From Neptunomonas concharum (GTDB taxonomy: Bacteria > Pseudomonadota > Gammaproteobacteria > Pseudomonadales > Balneatricaceae): a stretch of 64,000 nucleotides of DNA. The stretch is from positions 1,426,001 through 1,490,000 of the forward strand of contig NZ_CP043869.1 of NCBI RefSeq assembly GCF_008630635.1. Direction: 5' to 3'. The translations under genes were made by a program, and so were the position numbers. Positions within the stretch are counted from its first letter, which is position 1. Each line of letters begins with the position of its first letter. Shown here piece by piece: positions 8,268 through 17,205 of this stretch. Under the pieces are notes generated by a model. The model was given only the letters and a program-made list of their open reading frames with translations, made no database searches and was not told where the DNA came from.

Positions 8268-10532
8268 ATGATCACATATATTTCAGGGTTTTTTATTACA
8301 GGTTGGTTACCCAGTTTGCCTACCGTGTGGGTTTGGCTGCTTATCTTGTTACTGTGCCTGCTATTAGGGTGGTGGTTTTCGACTACCCGAACTTCCTTGT
8401 TTCTGCTACTGGCTGGTTTTTCAGTCGCTTATCTTTATGGTCAGCAGCAGCTTAGCCATCGCTTATCTGAATCAGCCGCAGGCATCGACTGGGAAATTGT
8501 TGGAACTGTCTCCGGTTTGCCAGACCAAAATGCATCCCGTGTCCGATTTGATTTGGCGGTTGAGCAAATCACCGCTTTTGATAGGCAGGAGCCTGCTCCC
8601 TCGATAAGAACTATTCGGCTTAGTTGGTATCAGCCTGCATACCCGATCAGACCCGGAGATCACCTACGTGTTACGGTACGTTTAAAGCCTCCCCATAGCC
8701 TACGAAACCCCAAGGGGTTTGATTATGAGTATTGGGCCTTCGTTCGGCATATCGATGCAGTGGGCTATGTGAAAGAGCTATCGTCTGAACAGTCGGTGGA
8801 ATATTTCTCTTTTGACCGCTTAAGGTTTGATCTTATTTCTTGGGTAAATCAACGTTTTGAACGTTGGCCTAAAGCCAGAGTGATGTTGAATGCCCTCTGG
8901 TTGGGTGATAAATCCGCGATTGATTCAGATGGGTGGCAGCTTTTGCAAACAACAGGCACGACTCATCTGATGGTGGTGAGTGGTTTGCATATTGGCGTCA
9001 TTGTTGGGTTGGGTTGGTGGTTAGGGCGATTACTCACTGGAATGCTATGGCGGGGAAAAGAGGCTCGAATATCGCACTTTGCCCTTCCTTTTGTATGTGC
9101 ATTGCTGCTCAGTGGTGTTTATGTCATTTTAGCCGGATTTAGCATACCGACTGTTAGGGCTTGGCTGATGGCAGCTATTCTCCTAAGCGGCTTTCTTACC
9201 TTTGATCGCATATCGATTTGGCGCCGCTGGTGGGGCAGTATGGCTGTAGTGTTAACACTTTTTCCTTTGGCGATACATGAAGTTGGCTTTTGGCTCAGTT
9301 TTATCGCGGTTGCTGCTTTAATTTTCCTTGTTGATTCGAGCCGAGGAGTGAGCAAGCTGCGCATAATTTTCTTGAGTCAATGGTATATTTTTTTAGTGAT
9401 AGGGCCTTTTAGCTTGCTCTTTTTTGGTGTGCTGTCTCTGTTTGCTCCCCTCGTTAATGTACTTGCTATCCCACTCGTCTCGTTAGCGTTATTGATATCT
9501 GTCCCCGCTATTTTTCTAGAACTGTTAGGTATTCCTTGGTTGCTAGAAAGTATTGCCTATAGTCTTGAGGGGATATGGTTTGGTCTGGAAGCGGTGGCTA
9601 AGATTAGCTCGCAAGGCTTGTGGCATCGTTCATCTGTTGACTGGGTTGCGGTTGGGTTTGCACTCTTTGGCTCTGTATTGTTAATTATACCGTTATCTTA
9701 TGTTATTAGGCTGGCCGGATTTCTATGCTGGGTACCTCTGCTCTTTAAAGCCCCAGCATCGTTAACAGAAGGTGATTTTCAAGTGGTGGTGTTTGATGTA
9801 GGACAGGGACTATCGGTACTGGTTCGTACGGCTAATCATCAGCTAATTTATGATACTGGGCCAGCTTACCGTCATGGTGGAGGTGCCTTTGAGCGTGCCG
9901 TATTACCATACCTTAAGCATCAGGGGATTACTGGGTTAGACCGCCTAGTGATCAGTCATGACGATAATGATCATGCGGGTGGCTGGTCTGTAGCTCATCA
10001 GCATCTGGAAATTACACAGACAGAGGCCGGTATGCCTGAACGGCTGCCTATTGAGTCTGCCAGGTATTGCGAGTCAGGTTTGCAGTGGCAATGGGATAAT
10101 GTAATTTTTCGTTATGTCCAACCTAAAGCGAACCTAGCAAGTAACGATAACAACCGCTCCTGCATATTGGAGGTTCGCTCTGACCAATGCAGTTTGTTAA
10201 TTACGGGGGATGCAGATACGGATATTGAAGCTCAGATAGCGCCGAATCTTCGGCCTGTTACTTGGTTGATTGCGGGGCATCACGGTAGTAAAACGTCGAC
10301 GGGGGCACCACTACTCAACAGGGTTCAGCCCGAAGTTGTTGTATTTAGTGCGGGATTCCTCAATCCCTATAGGCATCCTCATGAGCAAGTTGTTGAGCGA
10401 GTTAAGGCGTCTGGTGCGGCAATATACCGCACAGACAGACAGGGAGCGATTCTGTTAAATTCGTCGCCGAAGAATGCGTGTTTTGTCCGTGGGTGGCGTG
10501 AAATGGAAAAACGTTACTGGTCAGGCAGTTGA
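8268..10532 (+). CDS. comEC: DNA internalization competence protein ComEC/Rec2
   Basis: ComEC forms the inner-membrane channel that takes up single-stranded DNA during natural transformation. At 754 residues it is full length. Domains in order: N-terminal membrane segments and the DUF4131 region (about 1-190), the polytopic Competence domain (about 200-500, with TTGTTHLMVVSGLHIG) and a C-terminal metallo-beta-lactamase domain (from about 505, FDVGQGLSVLV, then VISHDDNDHAGGW and GHHGSKTS). These metal-binding motifs suggest an active nuclease-like domain. It begins the conserved comEC-exbB-exbD-lpxK-kdsB string. Presence alone does not prove competence. Confidence 0.95.
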   Translation: MITYISGFFITGWLPSLPTVWVWLLILLLCLLLGWWFSTTRTSLFLLLAGFSVAYLYGQQQLSHRLSESAAGIDWEIVGTVSGLPDQNASRVRFDLAVEQITAFDRQEPAPSIRTIRLSWYQPAYPIRPGDHLRVTVRLKPPHSLRNPKGFDYEYWAFVRHIDAVGYVKELSSEQSVEYFSFDRLRFDLISWVNQRFERWPKARVMLNALWLGDKSAIDSDGWQLLQTTGTTHLMVVSGLHIGVIVGLGWWLGRLLTGMLWRGKEARISHFALPFVCALLLSGVYVILAGFSIPTVRAWLMAAILLSGFLTFDRISIWRRWWGSMAVVLTLFPLAIHEVGFWLSFIAVAALIFLVDSSRGVSKLRIIFLSQWYIFLVIGPFSLLFFGVLSLFAPLVNVLAIPLVSLALLISVPAIFLELLGIPWLLESIAYSLEGIWFGLEAVAKISSQGLWHRSSVDWVAVGFALFGSVLLIIPLSYVIRLAGFLCWVPLLFKAPASLTEGDFQVVVFDVGQGLSVLVRTANHQLIYDTGPAYRHGGGAFERAVLPYLKHQGITGLDRLVISHDDNDHAGGWSVAHQHLEITQTEAGMPERLPIESARYCESGLQWQWDNVIFRYVQPKANLASNDNNRSCILEVRSDQCSLLITGDADTDIEAQIAPNLRPVTWLIAGHHGSKTSTGAPLLNRVQPEVVVFSAGFLNPYRHPHEQVVERVKASGAAIYRTDRQGAILLNSSPKNACFVRGWREMEKRYWSGS

Positions 10533-10592
10533 GAGCATACTCCAATGGATTTCAGTGTGATAAAGTAGCTCCACATTATAGGAGGTTAGAAC

Positions 10593-11216
10593 GTGTTCGA
10601 GTTGATATCATCTGGTGGCTGGTTGATGATCCCGATTATCGGGTGTTCCATTTTATCTCTTGCGATCTGTATGGAGCGCCTATGGGAGCTGCGTGCAAAA
10701 AAAGTAGCGCCGCCTGATTTGATGCAAAACGTATGGGGTTGGCTCAAGAGCGGCGCTATGACAGCGGAGCGAATGAAAGAGCTACGAGCAAGTAGCCCCT
10801 TGGGACGCGTTGTCGTGGCAGGTTTAAATAATGCTCGCCATGGTCGTGAGATCATGAAAGAGAGTATTCAGGAAGCGGCCTCTGAAGTGATTCATGATAT
10901 GGAGCGCTTTTTGACGACACTTGGCACAATCGCTGCCATTACGCCATTGCTTGGTTTGCTCGGTACAGTGATTGGCATGATAAAAGTATTCACGGAGATC
11001 ATGATTCAAGGGACGGGTAACGCATCCGTATTAGCGGGTGGTATATCTGAGGCTTTGATTACTACAGCTTCGGGGTTGGCGGTCGCAATTCCTACTTTGA
11101 TTTTTCACCGTTATTTCCAGCGTAAAGTTGACTCCCTAGTGGTTGAAATGGAACAGCAAGCGGTTAAATTAGTTGAAGTTGTCCACGGTGAGCGCACCGT
11201 AGAATCTGGCAAGTAG
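10593..11216 (+). CDS. exbB: MotA/TolQ/ExbB-family proton channel protein
   Basis: ExbB-type proteins form the proton channel that, with ExbD, energises TonB-like or related envelope processes. The 207-residue protein has three predicted membrane helices (about 10-30, 108-130, 150-172) and the typical TLGTIAAITPLLGLLGTVIGMI and ALITTASGLAVAIPTLIFHRYF motifs. It starts at GTG 10593 after a strong GGAGG ribosome site, and is followed 12 bases later by exbD. No tonB is next to it; in Pseudomonas the equivalent pair sits in the same comEC-lpxK cluster, so the partner process is uncertain. Confidence 0.93.
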   Translation: MFELISSGGWLMIPIIGCSILSLAICMERLWELRAKKVAPPDLMQNVWGWLKSGAMTAERMKELRASSPLGRVVVAGLNNARHGREIMKESIQEAASEVIHDMERFLTTLGTIAAITPLLGLLGTVIGMIKVFTEIMIQGTGNASVLAGGISEALITTASGLAVAIPTLIFHRYFQRKVDSLVVEMEQQAVKLVEVVHGERTVESGK

Positions 11217-11228
11217 CGGAGCGTTACG

Positions 11229-11651
11229 GTGAAATTTCAACGTCAACAGCGGGAAGAGGTGAATGTTAATCTGACACCTCTGATCGATGTGGTTTTTCTG
11301 TTGCTTATCTTCTTTATGGTATCAACCACGTTCACAAAAGAGAGCCACTTAGTGATTGATCTTCCGGAGGCCTCCGATGCAGCGCCGAGTGAAGATCTCC
11401 CTACCATGATCGAGGTGGTGATTGATGAAGAGGGTAATTACAGCGTCAACGGCCAAGCTCTGGTAAATACCCAAGAGAAAACGCTGCGCCAAGCGATCAA
11501 TTTGCAAGTAAAAGATCAGTCGGATAAACCGCCTTTGATTATTACTGCGGATGCTAAAACGCCGCACCAAGCGGTCGTAACGGCAATGGATGTGTCTGGG
11601 CAACTGGGCTTTGAAAAGCTCAGTATTACCACCAAGCAGGCCGTAGAATAA
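11229..11651 (+). CDS. exbD: ExbD/TolR-family protein
   Basis: ExbD is the single-pass partner of ExbB; its transmembrane aspartate carries the proton. The 140-residue protein has the family pattern NVNLTPLIDVVFLLLIFFMVSTTF at about residues 13-36, with the critical Asp in PLIDV, and a periplasmic domain ending in the PHQAVVTAMDVSGQLGFEKLSITT segment. It starts with GTG, 12 bases after exbB, and its stop is one base before the lpxK start codon, so the three are co-transcribed. Confidence 0.94.
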   Translation: MKFQRQQREEVNVNLTPLIDVVFLLLIFFMVSTTFTKESHLVIDLPEASDAAPSEDLPTMIEVVIDEEGNYSVNGQALVNTQEKTLRQAINLQVKDQSDKPPLIITADAKTPHQAVVTAMDVSGQLGFEKLSITTKQAVE

Positions 11652-11652
11652 G

Positions 11653-12645
11653 GTGCAGCGAGTCGTAGCGGCCCTGCAAAAGGCTTGGTATAGCCCATCT
11701 CGATGGGTTTGGATACTTTGGCCATTCGAAAGGCTTTTTTACTATTTGGCAAAACGGCGGCGTAATAAACAGCAGCAACAGTGTTGGCATGCACCTGTAC
11801 CGGTTATTGTGGTCGGAAATATTCAAGTGGGAGGTACTGGGAAAAGCCCTCTGGTTGTAGCCTTGATTGAGCACCTGCGATCACGAGGTTATCGTCCAGG
11901 GATTATTAGCAGAGGGTACGGTGCGCAATCAAAAACCTACCCGTTGCTTGTTAATCCTCAGATGCCACCTTCGCAGTGCGGTGATGAGCCGATAATGTTG
12001 GTTAAACGCACAGGTGCTCCCTTAGTGATCGATCCTGACCGTGTTGCTGCATGCCAGTATCTACTTGAGCAGACGGATTGTAACCTTATTATCAGTGATG
12101 ATGGTTTACAGCATTATCGTATGGGACGAGATATTGAAATAGCGGTCATTGATGCCTCTCGGGGAGTAGGCAATGGCCACTGTTTACCGATGGGACCGCT
12201 TAGGGAGCCTCCGTCGCGTTTGGCTGAAGTGGATATGGTGGTTCTCAACGGGCAGGGAGATTTTCAGCTCTTTGGGGCGTTTCATATGCAGCTTCAAGCC
12301 AGTGAATGGGTACGCTTATCAGATGGCAAGGCGTTTCCTCTCCATGAACGCGTTTTCTCAAAGGTCCATGGCATTGCTGGTATTGGGCATCCTGATCGTT
12401 TTTTTTCGACCTTAACTCATTTGGGCTTGCAGGTAGTAGAGCACTCTTTCCCTGATCATTACGCTTATGCCCCCGCTGATATTGCATTCGACGACTCGTT
12501 GCCTGTTATCATGACAGAAAAAGATGCTGTGAAATGTCGTACCTTTGCATGTGATGAGCGTTACTATTACCTCAAAGTTGAAGCCCTACTGGCCCATGAA
12601 TTGACAGAGCAGCTCGATAGTTTGCTTAAACGAATAGACAAGTGA
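11653..12645 (+). CDS. lpxK: Tetraacyldisaccharide 4'-kinase LpxK
   Basis: LpxK phosphorylates the 4' position of the tetraacyldisaccharide precursor to give lipid IVA, the sixth step of lipid A synthesis, at the cytoplasmic face of the inner membrane. The 330-residue protein has an N-terminal membrane-associating helix, the P-loop [12 protein letters not shown] near residue 53, the [19 protein letters not shown] motif with catalytic acidic residues, and the PMGPLREP block. The start is GTG immediately after exbD. Unlike in E. coli, msbA is not in front of it. Confidence 0.96.
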   Translation: MQRVVAALQKAWYSPSRWVWILWPFERLFYYLAKRRRNKQQQQCWHAPVPVIVVGNIQVGGTGKSPLVVALIEHLRSRGYRPGIISRGYGAQSKTYPLLVNPQMPPSQCGDEPIMLVKRTGAPLVIDPDRVAACQYLLEQTDCNLIISDDGLQHYRMGRDIEIAVIDASRGVGNGHCLPMGPLREPPSRLAEVDMVVLNGQGDFQLFGAFHMQLQASEWVRLSDGKAFPLHERVFSKVHGIAGIGHPDRFFSTLTHLGLQVVEHSFPDHYAYAPADIAFDDSLPVIMTEKDAVKCRTFACDERYYYLKVEALLAHELTEQLDSLLKRIDK

Positions 12646-12652
12646 GAGACAA

Positions 12653-12847
12653 ATGGACAAGAAACTATTAGATATACTGGTGTGCCCCGTTTCTAAAGCG
12701 CCTGTGGAGTACAATGCTGAAACCAATGAACTCATATGTCGTACCAGTGGTTTAGCTTATCCGATACGTGACGATATTCCCGTTATGTTAGAGAGTGAAG
12801 CGCGCACGCTAACAACGGATGAACGACTGAAAGAGAAACAGGTTTAA
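12653..12847 (+). CDS. Trm112-family small protein (YcaR/UPF0434)
   Basis: This 64-residue protein belongs to the UPF0434/Trm112-like family normally encoded between lpxK and kdsB. It keeps the usual start [19 protein letters not shown] and the later [21 protein letters not shown] block. Two of the four cysteines of zinc-binding Trm112 proteins are visible (CP and IC), so metal binding is uncertain. Its role is not established. The kdsB start codon follows its stop by three bases. Confidence 0.93.
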   Translation: MDKKLLDILVCPVSKAPVEYNAETNELICRTSGLAYPIRDDIPVMLESEARTLTTDERLKEKQV

Positions 12848-12850
12848 GTT

Positions 12851-13606
12851 ATGGGCTTTAGTGTTGTTATCCCCGCGCGCTACGCGTCTACGCGCTTTCC
12901 GGGCAAGCCGTTAGCGGATATCGCCGGGAAACCTATGATTCAACATGTTTACGAGCGCGCACTACTCAGTGAAGCAGAGCGAGTCATTGTAGCCACCGAT
13001 GATCAGCGTATCGCCGATGTGGCAACAGGTTTTGGCGCAGAAGTGTGTATGACGCGTGCAGATCACCCCTCGGGCACAGATAGGCTTCAAGAAGTGGTGC
13101 ATAAGCTGGGCTTTTATGCGGATGATATTGTTGTTAACGTACAGGGCGATGAACCACTAATCCCCCCACGTGTGATTAATCAAGTAGCGCATAATTTAAA
13201 AGCTGAGTCTGAAGCAGGCATCGCAACCCTATCTGAACCCATCACCGACATTGAGAGTCTACTGAATCCGAATGTGGTGAAAGTCGTTTCTGATACGCGA
13301 GGTATGGCACTCTATTTCAGTCGTGCTCCTATGCCTTGGCCTAGGGATGCGTTTGCCAAAGATCCAACCGCGATGCCATCAGGCTATAGTTGGCAACGTC
13401 ATATTGGCATCTATGCTTATCGGGTAAAAATGCTCAATGAGTTTGTCCGTTGGGAGCCTGCGCCGATAGAAGAGACAGAATGCTTAGAGCAGCTTCGAGC
13501 TATGTGGAATGGCGCAAAGATTCATGTAGATGTTGCTGATGAGTTGCCGCCCGCGGGTGTTGATACACCCGAAGACCTAGAGCGTTTACGTGCCCTGTTC
13601 GAATAA
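12851..13606 (+). CDS. kdsB: 3-deoxy-manno-octulosonate cytidylyltransferase KdsB
   Basis: KdsB makes CMP-Kdo, the activated sugar for the lipopolysaccharide inner core, in the cytoplasm. The 251-residue length is typical. Motifs include [20 protein letters not shown] at the nucleotide-binding N-terminus, [23 protein letters not shown] and the C-terminal [15 protein letters not shown] with [14 protein letters not shown]. It is tightly coupled to the Trm112-like gene and ends the lpxK operon at a palindromic sequence. Confidence 0.97.
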   Translation: MGFSVVIPARYASTRFPGKPLADIAGKPMIQHVYERALLSEAERVIVATDDQRIADVATGFGAEVCMTRADHPSGTDRLQEVVHKLGFYADDIVVNVQGDEPLIPPRVINQVAHNLKAESEAGIATLSEPITDIESLLNPNVVKVVSDTRGMALYFSRAPMPWPRDAFAKDPTAMPSGYSWQRHIGIYAYRVKMLNEFVRWEPAPIEETECLEQLRAMWNGAKIHVDVADELPPAGVDTPEDLERLRALFE

Positions 13607-13624
13607 GTCATAGGGGCACTTATC

Positions 13625-13654
13625 TGCCAAGCCTTAATAGCGATGGGCTTGGCA
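13625..13654. terminator. Inverted repeat between convergent kdsB and SpoIIAA-like gene
   Basis: Nine-base perfect arms TGCCAAGCC and GGCTTGGCA enclose a 12-base loop midway between two convergent genes. There is no clear T-run on either side, so a terminator role is inferred from position. Confidence 0.4.
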
Positions 13655-13661
13655 CGCTCCA

Positions 13662-14060
13662 TTATCCGCCAAAAGGATAAAGCTCGCCCGCCTCACCATC
13701 TTCATTAATCCAATGTAACGCCTGTAAAAATTGCAATGCGCCAAAATAGCTGACGTTAGTTTGAGGCATCGTAGTAGCGTAACTCTGGGTTAAACCTTTC
13801 CATTGCTCTGCACCTGAAATTGCCAAATAGTGCAAAGAGGTGTTGTGTGCTGTAGCAAACGCTTGTGGTTCCCACGAGCTTGTCTCATCAATACCCTGAA
13901 ACCCAGGGTCCAGATAAAGCGCTATGCGAACCCCTTCTTGTGATTCAGCGACTTGCTGGTAGAGTGGCAGAAAGACTTCAGTGTAATCTTGCTCGGTTAG
14001 GGTCTCGCTCGCTTGTAAGACAAGAATATCACCGGTGGTTTCAGGTAAGACGTAAAGCAT
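13662..14060 (-). CDS. SpoIIAA-like (STAS/SEC14-type) protein
   Basis: The 132-residue protein fits the SpoIIAA-like family (PF11964): it starts MLYVLPETTGDILVLQASE, continues LTEQDYTEVFLPLYQQ, has the LYLDPGFQGID strand with an acidic loop, and ends with a VSYFGALQFLQALHWI helix. These are small cytosolic alpha/beta domains found in many gammaproteobacteria; their function is unknown. There is no phosphorylatable serine context that I could assign with confidence. Convergent with kdsB, divergent from the monooxygenase-like gene. Confidence 0.85.
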   Translation of the reverse strand: MLYVLPETTGDILVLQASETLTEQDYTEVFLPLYQQVAESQEGVRIALYLDPGFQGIDETSSWEPQAFATAHNTSLHYLAISGAEQWKGLTQSYATTMPQTNVSYFGALQFLQALHWINEDGEAGELYPFGG

Positions 14061-14186
14061 AAAATTATCGGTTCACTTTAAGAAACTGTTGAATGGTTCA
14101 TTATAAAGGCTTATTGCGGCAGAGTAGAGTAATCTGGGCAGGCATTGCTAATCATCTTTATTTATCTCGACCCGAAGGGGAAACCC

Positions 14187-14480
14187 ATGAAATACGCTGT
14201 CATTTTTACGGCAACAGTAAAACAATTTGATGATCTTTACGCATCGACTGCAGCCAATATGAGGCAGCGGGCGATGAGCCAATATGGTTGTACAAAATTT
14301 GTAGCCTGTACGGAAGGCAATAAAGAAATTGCGGTCTCGTATTGGGACTCTTTAGAGCACATTAAAGCCTGGAAGGCCGATGCCGAACATCAGGTAGCAC
14401 AAAAAATGGGGCAAGACGCATGGTATGAGCATTACTGTGTAGAGGTGGTTGAAGTTTTGCGGGCATATAGCAGCTATTAA
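14187..14480 (+). CDS. Antibiotic biosynthesis monooxygenase (ABM)-like protein
   Basis: A 97-residue dimeric alpha/beta-barrel type protein. It starts MKYAVIFTATVKQFDD and has the hallmark SYWDSLEHIKAWKADAEHQVAQKMGQDAWYEHYCVEV of the ABM superfamily, in which the SLE.I..WK.D.EH.... block forms the heme- or substrate-facing helix. The frame is open 14 codons upstream but the ATG at 14187 has an AAGGGG ribosome site at the right distance. Members are heme-degrading or quinol monooxygenases or of unknown role; I cannot choose. Confidence 0.83.
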   Translation: MKYAVIFTATVKQFDDLYASTAANMRQRAMSQYGCTKFVACTEGNKEIAVSYWDSLEHIKAWKADAEHQVAQKMGQDAWYEHYCVEVVEVLRAYSSY

Positions 14481-14554
14481 CTTTCTATATCATAGGCAGG
14501 CACAATCTGCGTCGCTATAATGGTTTGCTTTAAAGCAATAGCAAGGAATCATGC

Positions 14555-15043
14555 GTGAAACCCGTCGCTAAAAAACGTGTTCTGTTCGTCTGTTTAGGCA
14601 ATATTTGTCGCTCTCCCACAGCCCATGGTGTATTTGAAACCTTAGTGGCTCAGCATAACCTTGCACACCTGATTGAAGTGGATTCAGCTGGTACAGCGGC
14701 TTATCACGTTGGCAACCCGCCCGATAAAAGATCGGTAGCGGCTGCTCAGCAACGTGGGTATGAATTGGATCACTTGCGTGCCCGACAGGTAACAGCACAA
14801 GATTTCGAAACGTTCGACTACATCCTTGCGATGGATTCTGAAAACTTAGACAACCTTAAGTCGATAGCGCCGGCGAATTACCAAGGGTATCTAGGATTAT
14901 TTTTAAGCTTTGGGCAGTGTCTCGAATCTGAAGTGCCTGACCCCTATTATGGTGGAGCGTCTGGATTTGACCATGTATTGGATCTGGTAGAAAACGCGTC
15001 TATGGGACTTCTGTTAAACATGCAACAAGCGCTCTACCGATGA
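14555..15043 (+). CDS. Low-molecular-weight protein-tyrosine phosphatase
   Basis: The catalytic loop CLGNICRSP (residues 13-21; Cys nucleophile and Arg) and the general-acid motif DPYYGG near residue 132 identify a low-molecular-weight tyrosine phosphatase of 162 residues. Start is GTG 14555; the ATG four bases upstream is out of frame. It overlaps murB by four bases (ATGA). The same pairing kdsB-phosphatase-murB occurs in Pseudomonas. Its substrate is unknown here; relatives act on exopolysaccharide tyrosine kinases, but no such kinase is nearby. Confidence 0.94.
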   Translation: MKPVAKKRVLFVCLGNICRSPTAHGVFETLVAQHNLAHLIEVDSAGTAAYHVGNPPDKRSVAAAQQRGYELDHLRARQVTAQDFETFDYILAMDSENLDNLKSIAPANYQGYLGLFLSFGQCLESEVPDPYYGGASGFDHVLDLVENASMGLLLNMQQALYR

Positions 15044-16059
15044 ATATTCAACACCAGTGCCCGCTGGATCAGCTCAATACTCTTGGCTTTCCTGCAACTG
15101 CTGAAGCTTTTGTTAGCGTGACCTCAGAGCAGATGCTGACTGATGCGGTTCACTATGCTGATAAGCAAGGACTGAAATTACATATACTAGGGGGCGGCAG
15201 CAATATTTTGGTTACACCGAACGTCTCAGGTTTGGTAGTCAAAATGGATATTAAAGGCCGAACCGTCAACATGTCAGGAGATTCTGCTCTGCTCACACTG
15301 GGTGCAGGCGAAGAATGGCATAAGACTGTCGCCTGGAGCGTAGCTCAAGGTTTTTCAGGAATTGAAAGCATGGCGTTGATTCCTGGCTCAGTCGGTGCTG
15401 CGCCCGTACAAAATATCGGTGCTTATGGCACGGAACTAAAAGATAACTTCGTTCATTTACGCGCTTACGACATTGAGCAAAAACGCTGGGTAGATTTTGA
15501 TAAAAAAGCGTGTCAGTTTGCTTATCGAGATAGCCTTTTTAAGCAGCAGCCGGGACGCTATATCATTACGGAAGTGACCTTGTCGCTATCTAAAGTAGCG
15601 GCTCCCCGTTTAAAGTACGCTGCCCTTCAGGGATTTTTTGACCAAAAAGGTATTAATGCGCCCAGCCTTTCGCAAATATTTGATGCGGTGTGCGAGGTGA
15701 GACGAAGCAAATTGCCCGACCCTGCTACATTAGGTAATGCTGGGAGTTTTTTTAAAAATCCGGTTATTACGAATAGCCAGTGTGATGCACTGATCAGCCA
15801 TTTTCCTGATCTTGTACGCTATCCCGATCAGCCCGGTTACACTAAATTAGCGGCAGGCTGGTTGATAGATCAGTGTCATTGGAAAGGGAAAAGGCAAGGC
15901 AACGTGGGTGTGTATGATAAACAAGCGCTGGTCTTGGTGCATTATGGTGATGGTCAATTGGATGAGCTGCTCGACCTGTCGGAGCAAATTCAAACCTCGG
16001 TACAATCCAAATTTGGGGTGAGTTTAGAAAGAGAGCCACAGATATTTCCACTTATATAG
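15040..16059 (+). CDS. murB: UDP-N-acetylenolpyruvoylglucosamine reductase MurB
   Basis: MurB is the FAD enzyme that reduces UDP-GlcNAc-enolpyruvate to UDP-MurNAc in peptidoglycan synthesis. The 339-residue protein is the longer, E. coli-like type. FAD-binding ILGGGSNILV lies near residue 50, SGIESMALIPGSVGAAPVQNIGAYG is the family block, YRDSLFK follows, and GNAGSFFKNP contains the proton-donating serine. It is translationally coupled to the phosphatase gene. Confidence 0.96.
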   Translation: MNIQHQCPLDQLNTLGFPATAEAFVSVTSEQMLTDAVHYADKQGLKLHILGGGSNILVTPNVSGLVVKMDIKGRTVNMSGDSALLTLGAGEEWHKTVAWSVAQGFSGIESMALIPGSVGAAPVQNIGAYGTELKDNFVHLRAYDIEQKRWVDFDKKACQFAYRDSLFKQQPGRYIITEVTLSLSKVAAPRLKYAALQGFFDQKGINAPSLSQIFDAVCEVRRSKLPDPATLGNAGSFFKNPVITNSQCDALISHFPDLVRYPDQPGYTKLAAGWLIDQCHWKGKRQGNVGVYDKQALVLVHYGDGQLDELLDLSEQIQTSVQSKFGVSLEREPQIFPLI

Positions 16060-16192
16060 TGCTTTTAATTCAGAGCGTTGTTTACTATAGTCCGAAGCTG
16101 GCAACACATTTTTTGCTATTACTAAACTAATAAAAATAAAGAGTAAGCGGTTAGATTACACGCTTAACTGCAAAGGCCTTGGAGTGCTTTAA

Positions 16193-17065
16193 GTGAAAAA
16201 CCTTAAGATCAAACAAAAAATCCTTGTCTTGACGGCAATTCCTCTCTTGTTAACCGTAGCTGCGCTGACCTTTGTCTCAATCTATCAGATACGGGATATG
16301 GGTAATCAGGAGCTGGTGGAAATTCGAGATACGATGATGGCAGCCAAGCGGGAATCCCTGCTCAACTATATGGAAATTACAGAAACGGCTATTCGTCCTA
16401 TCCTAAAAAGTGTAGCAAACGAGAGAGAAGCAGAAGAACGTGTAAAAACGGCGCTACGTTCGATCTCCTATGGTGATGAAGATGGTTATATTTTCGCGTT
16501 TGACTACGATGGTGTGACTAAAGCTCATTCTGCGAAACCTGAGCTTGAAGGGCGTAATCTCATAGACCTTCAGGATGTGAATGGTGTTCGATTAATCGAA
16601 GAGCTGATTAAAGTAGGTCGTAATGGCGGCGGTTATGTCAGTTACATGTGGGATAAGCCTTCAAAAGGCAAAGAAGCACCAAAGCTTAGTTATGCAATCG
16701 ATTTAAAAGAATTTGGATGGATGCTGGGAACGGGTTTCTACATTGATGATATCGATGATGCAGTAGAGAACGCACGCTTGGCAGTGGATGAAAAAGTGAA
16801 AACAACCGTCATCCTTTCATTGGGTGTTGGTGCTGCTATCTTGTTGGTCATTGTTGTAATCAACTTGTGGTTTGCTAATCGTGCTTTGGTGCAGCCGATC
16901 CGTGAGCTGTCAGAAAGTGCTAGACAGATGAGTTTAGGTAAAATGGATACGGTGATTTCTGTTAACTCCAAAGATGAGATTGGTGAACTAGCAGACGCCG
17001 TTAGCCGCATGCAAAAAAGCTTAAAAGTAATCTTTAAAAAGCTAAGGCAGCCTCCCAAAAGCTAA
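16193..17065 (+). CDS. Cache-HAMP membrane receptor without output domain
   Basis: A 290-residue protein with an N-terminal membrane helix (about 10-30), a periplasmic single-Cache type domain (about 35-195, with YGDEDGYIFAFDYDGV, the HSAKPELEGRNL and GWMLGTGFYIDDID motifs common in methyl-accepting chemoreceptors), a second helix (about 203-225) and a HAMP domain (about 226-280, PIRELSESARQMSLGKMD ... DEIGELADAVSRMQKSL). It stops right after HAMP: there is no methyl-accepting, kinase or GGDEF domain, and a terminator follows. Start is GTG with a GGAG site. The downstream diguanylate cyclase is a possible partner, but it has its own leader. Confidence 0.88.
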   Translation: MKNLKIKQKILVLTAIPLLLTVAALTFVSIYQIRDMGNQELVEIRDTMMAAKRESLLNYMEITETAIRPILKSVANEREAEERVKTALRSISYGDEDGYIFAFDYDGVTKAHSAKPELEGRNLIDLQDVNGVRLIEELIKVGRNGGGYVSYMWDKPSKGKEAPKLSYAIDLKEFGWMLGTGFYIDDIDDAVENARLAVDEKVKTTVILSLGVGAAILLVIVVINLWFANRALVQPIRELSESARQMSLGKMDTVISVNSKDEIGELADAVSRMQKSLKVIFKKLRQPPKS

Positions 17066-17082
17066 TGGTTTATAAGCTCTAC

Positions 17083-17107
17083 AAAGGCAGATTCTTCTGC
17101 CTTTTTT
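17083..17107 (+). terminator. Rho-independent terminator after the Cache-HAMP gene
   Basis: Eight-base perfect stem AAGGCAGA / TCTGCCTT with a TTCT loop, followed directly by more Ts. This shows the receptor gene really ends here and is not a broken longer gene. Confidence 0.85.
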
Positions 17108-17205
17108 CGTTTTACAGGGCTATTTTACAAAAATAAACTAAGCTTATGAGCAGTGGTGAGCAGCGTGCTCGGGTTGTCAGAAGGTTTTCACATCAGGAAG
17201 GGTGA

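Noticed and set aside
8189-8275. N-terminal extension of the DUF2062 gene
   Set aside because: It would overlap the comEC start and does not resemble the family; the MPRKLIKK start is preferred.
16193-17065. Chemoreceptor pseudogene
   Set aside because: No remnant of a methyl-accepting domain in any frame after the HAMP segment, and a terminator follows.
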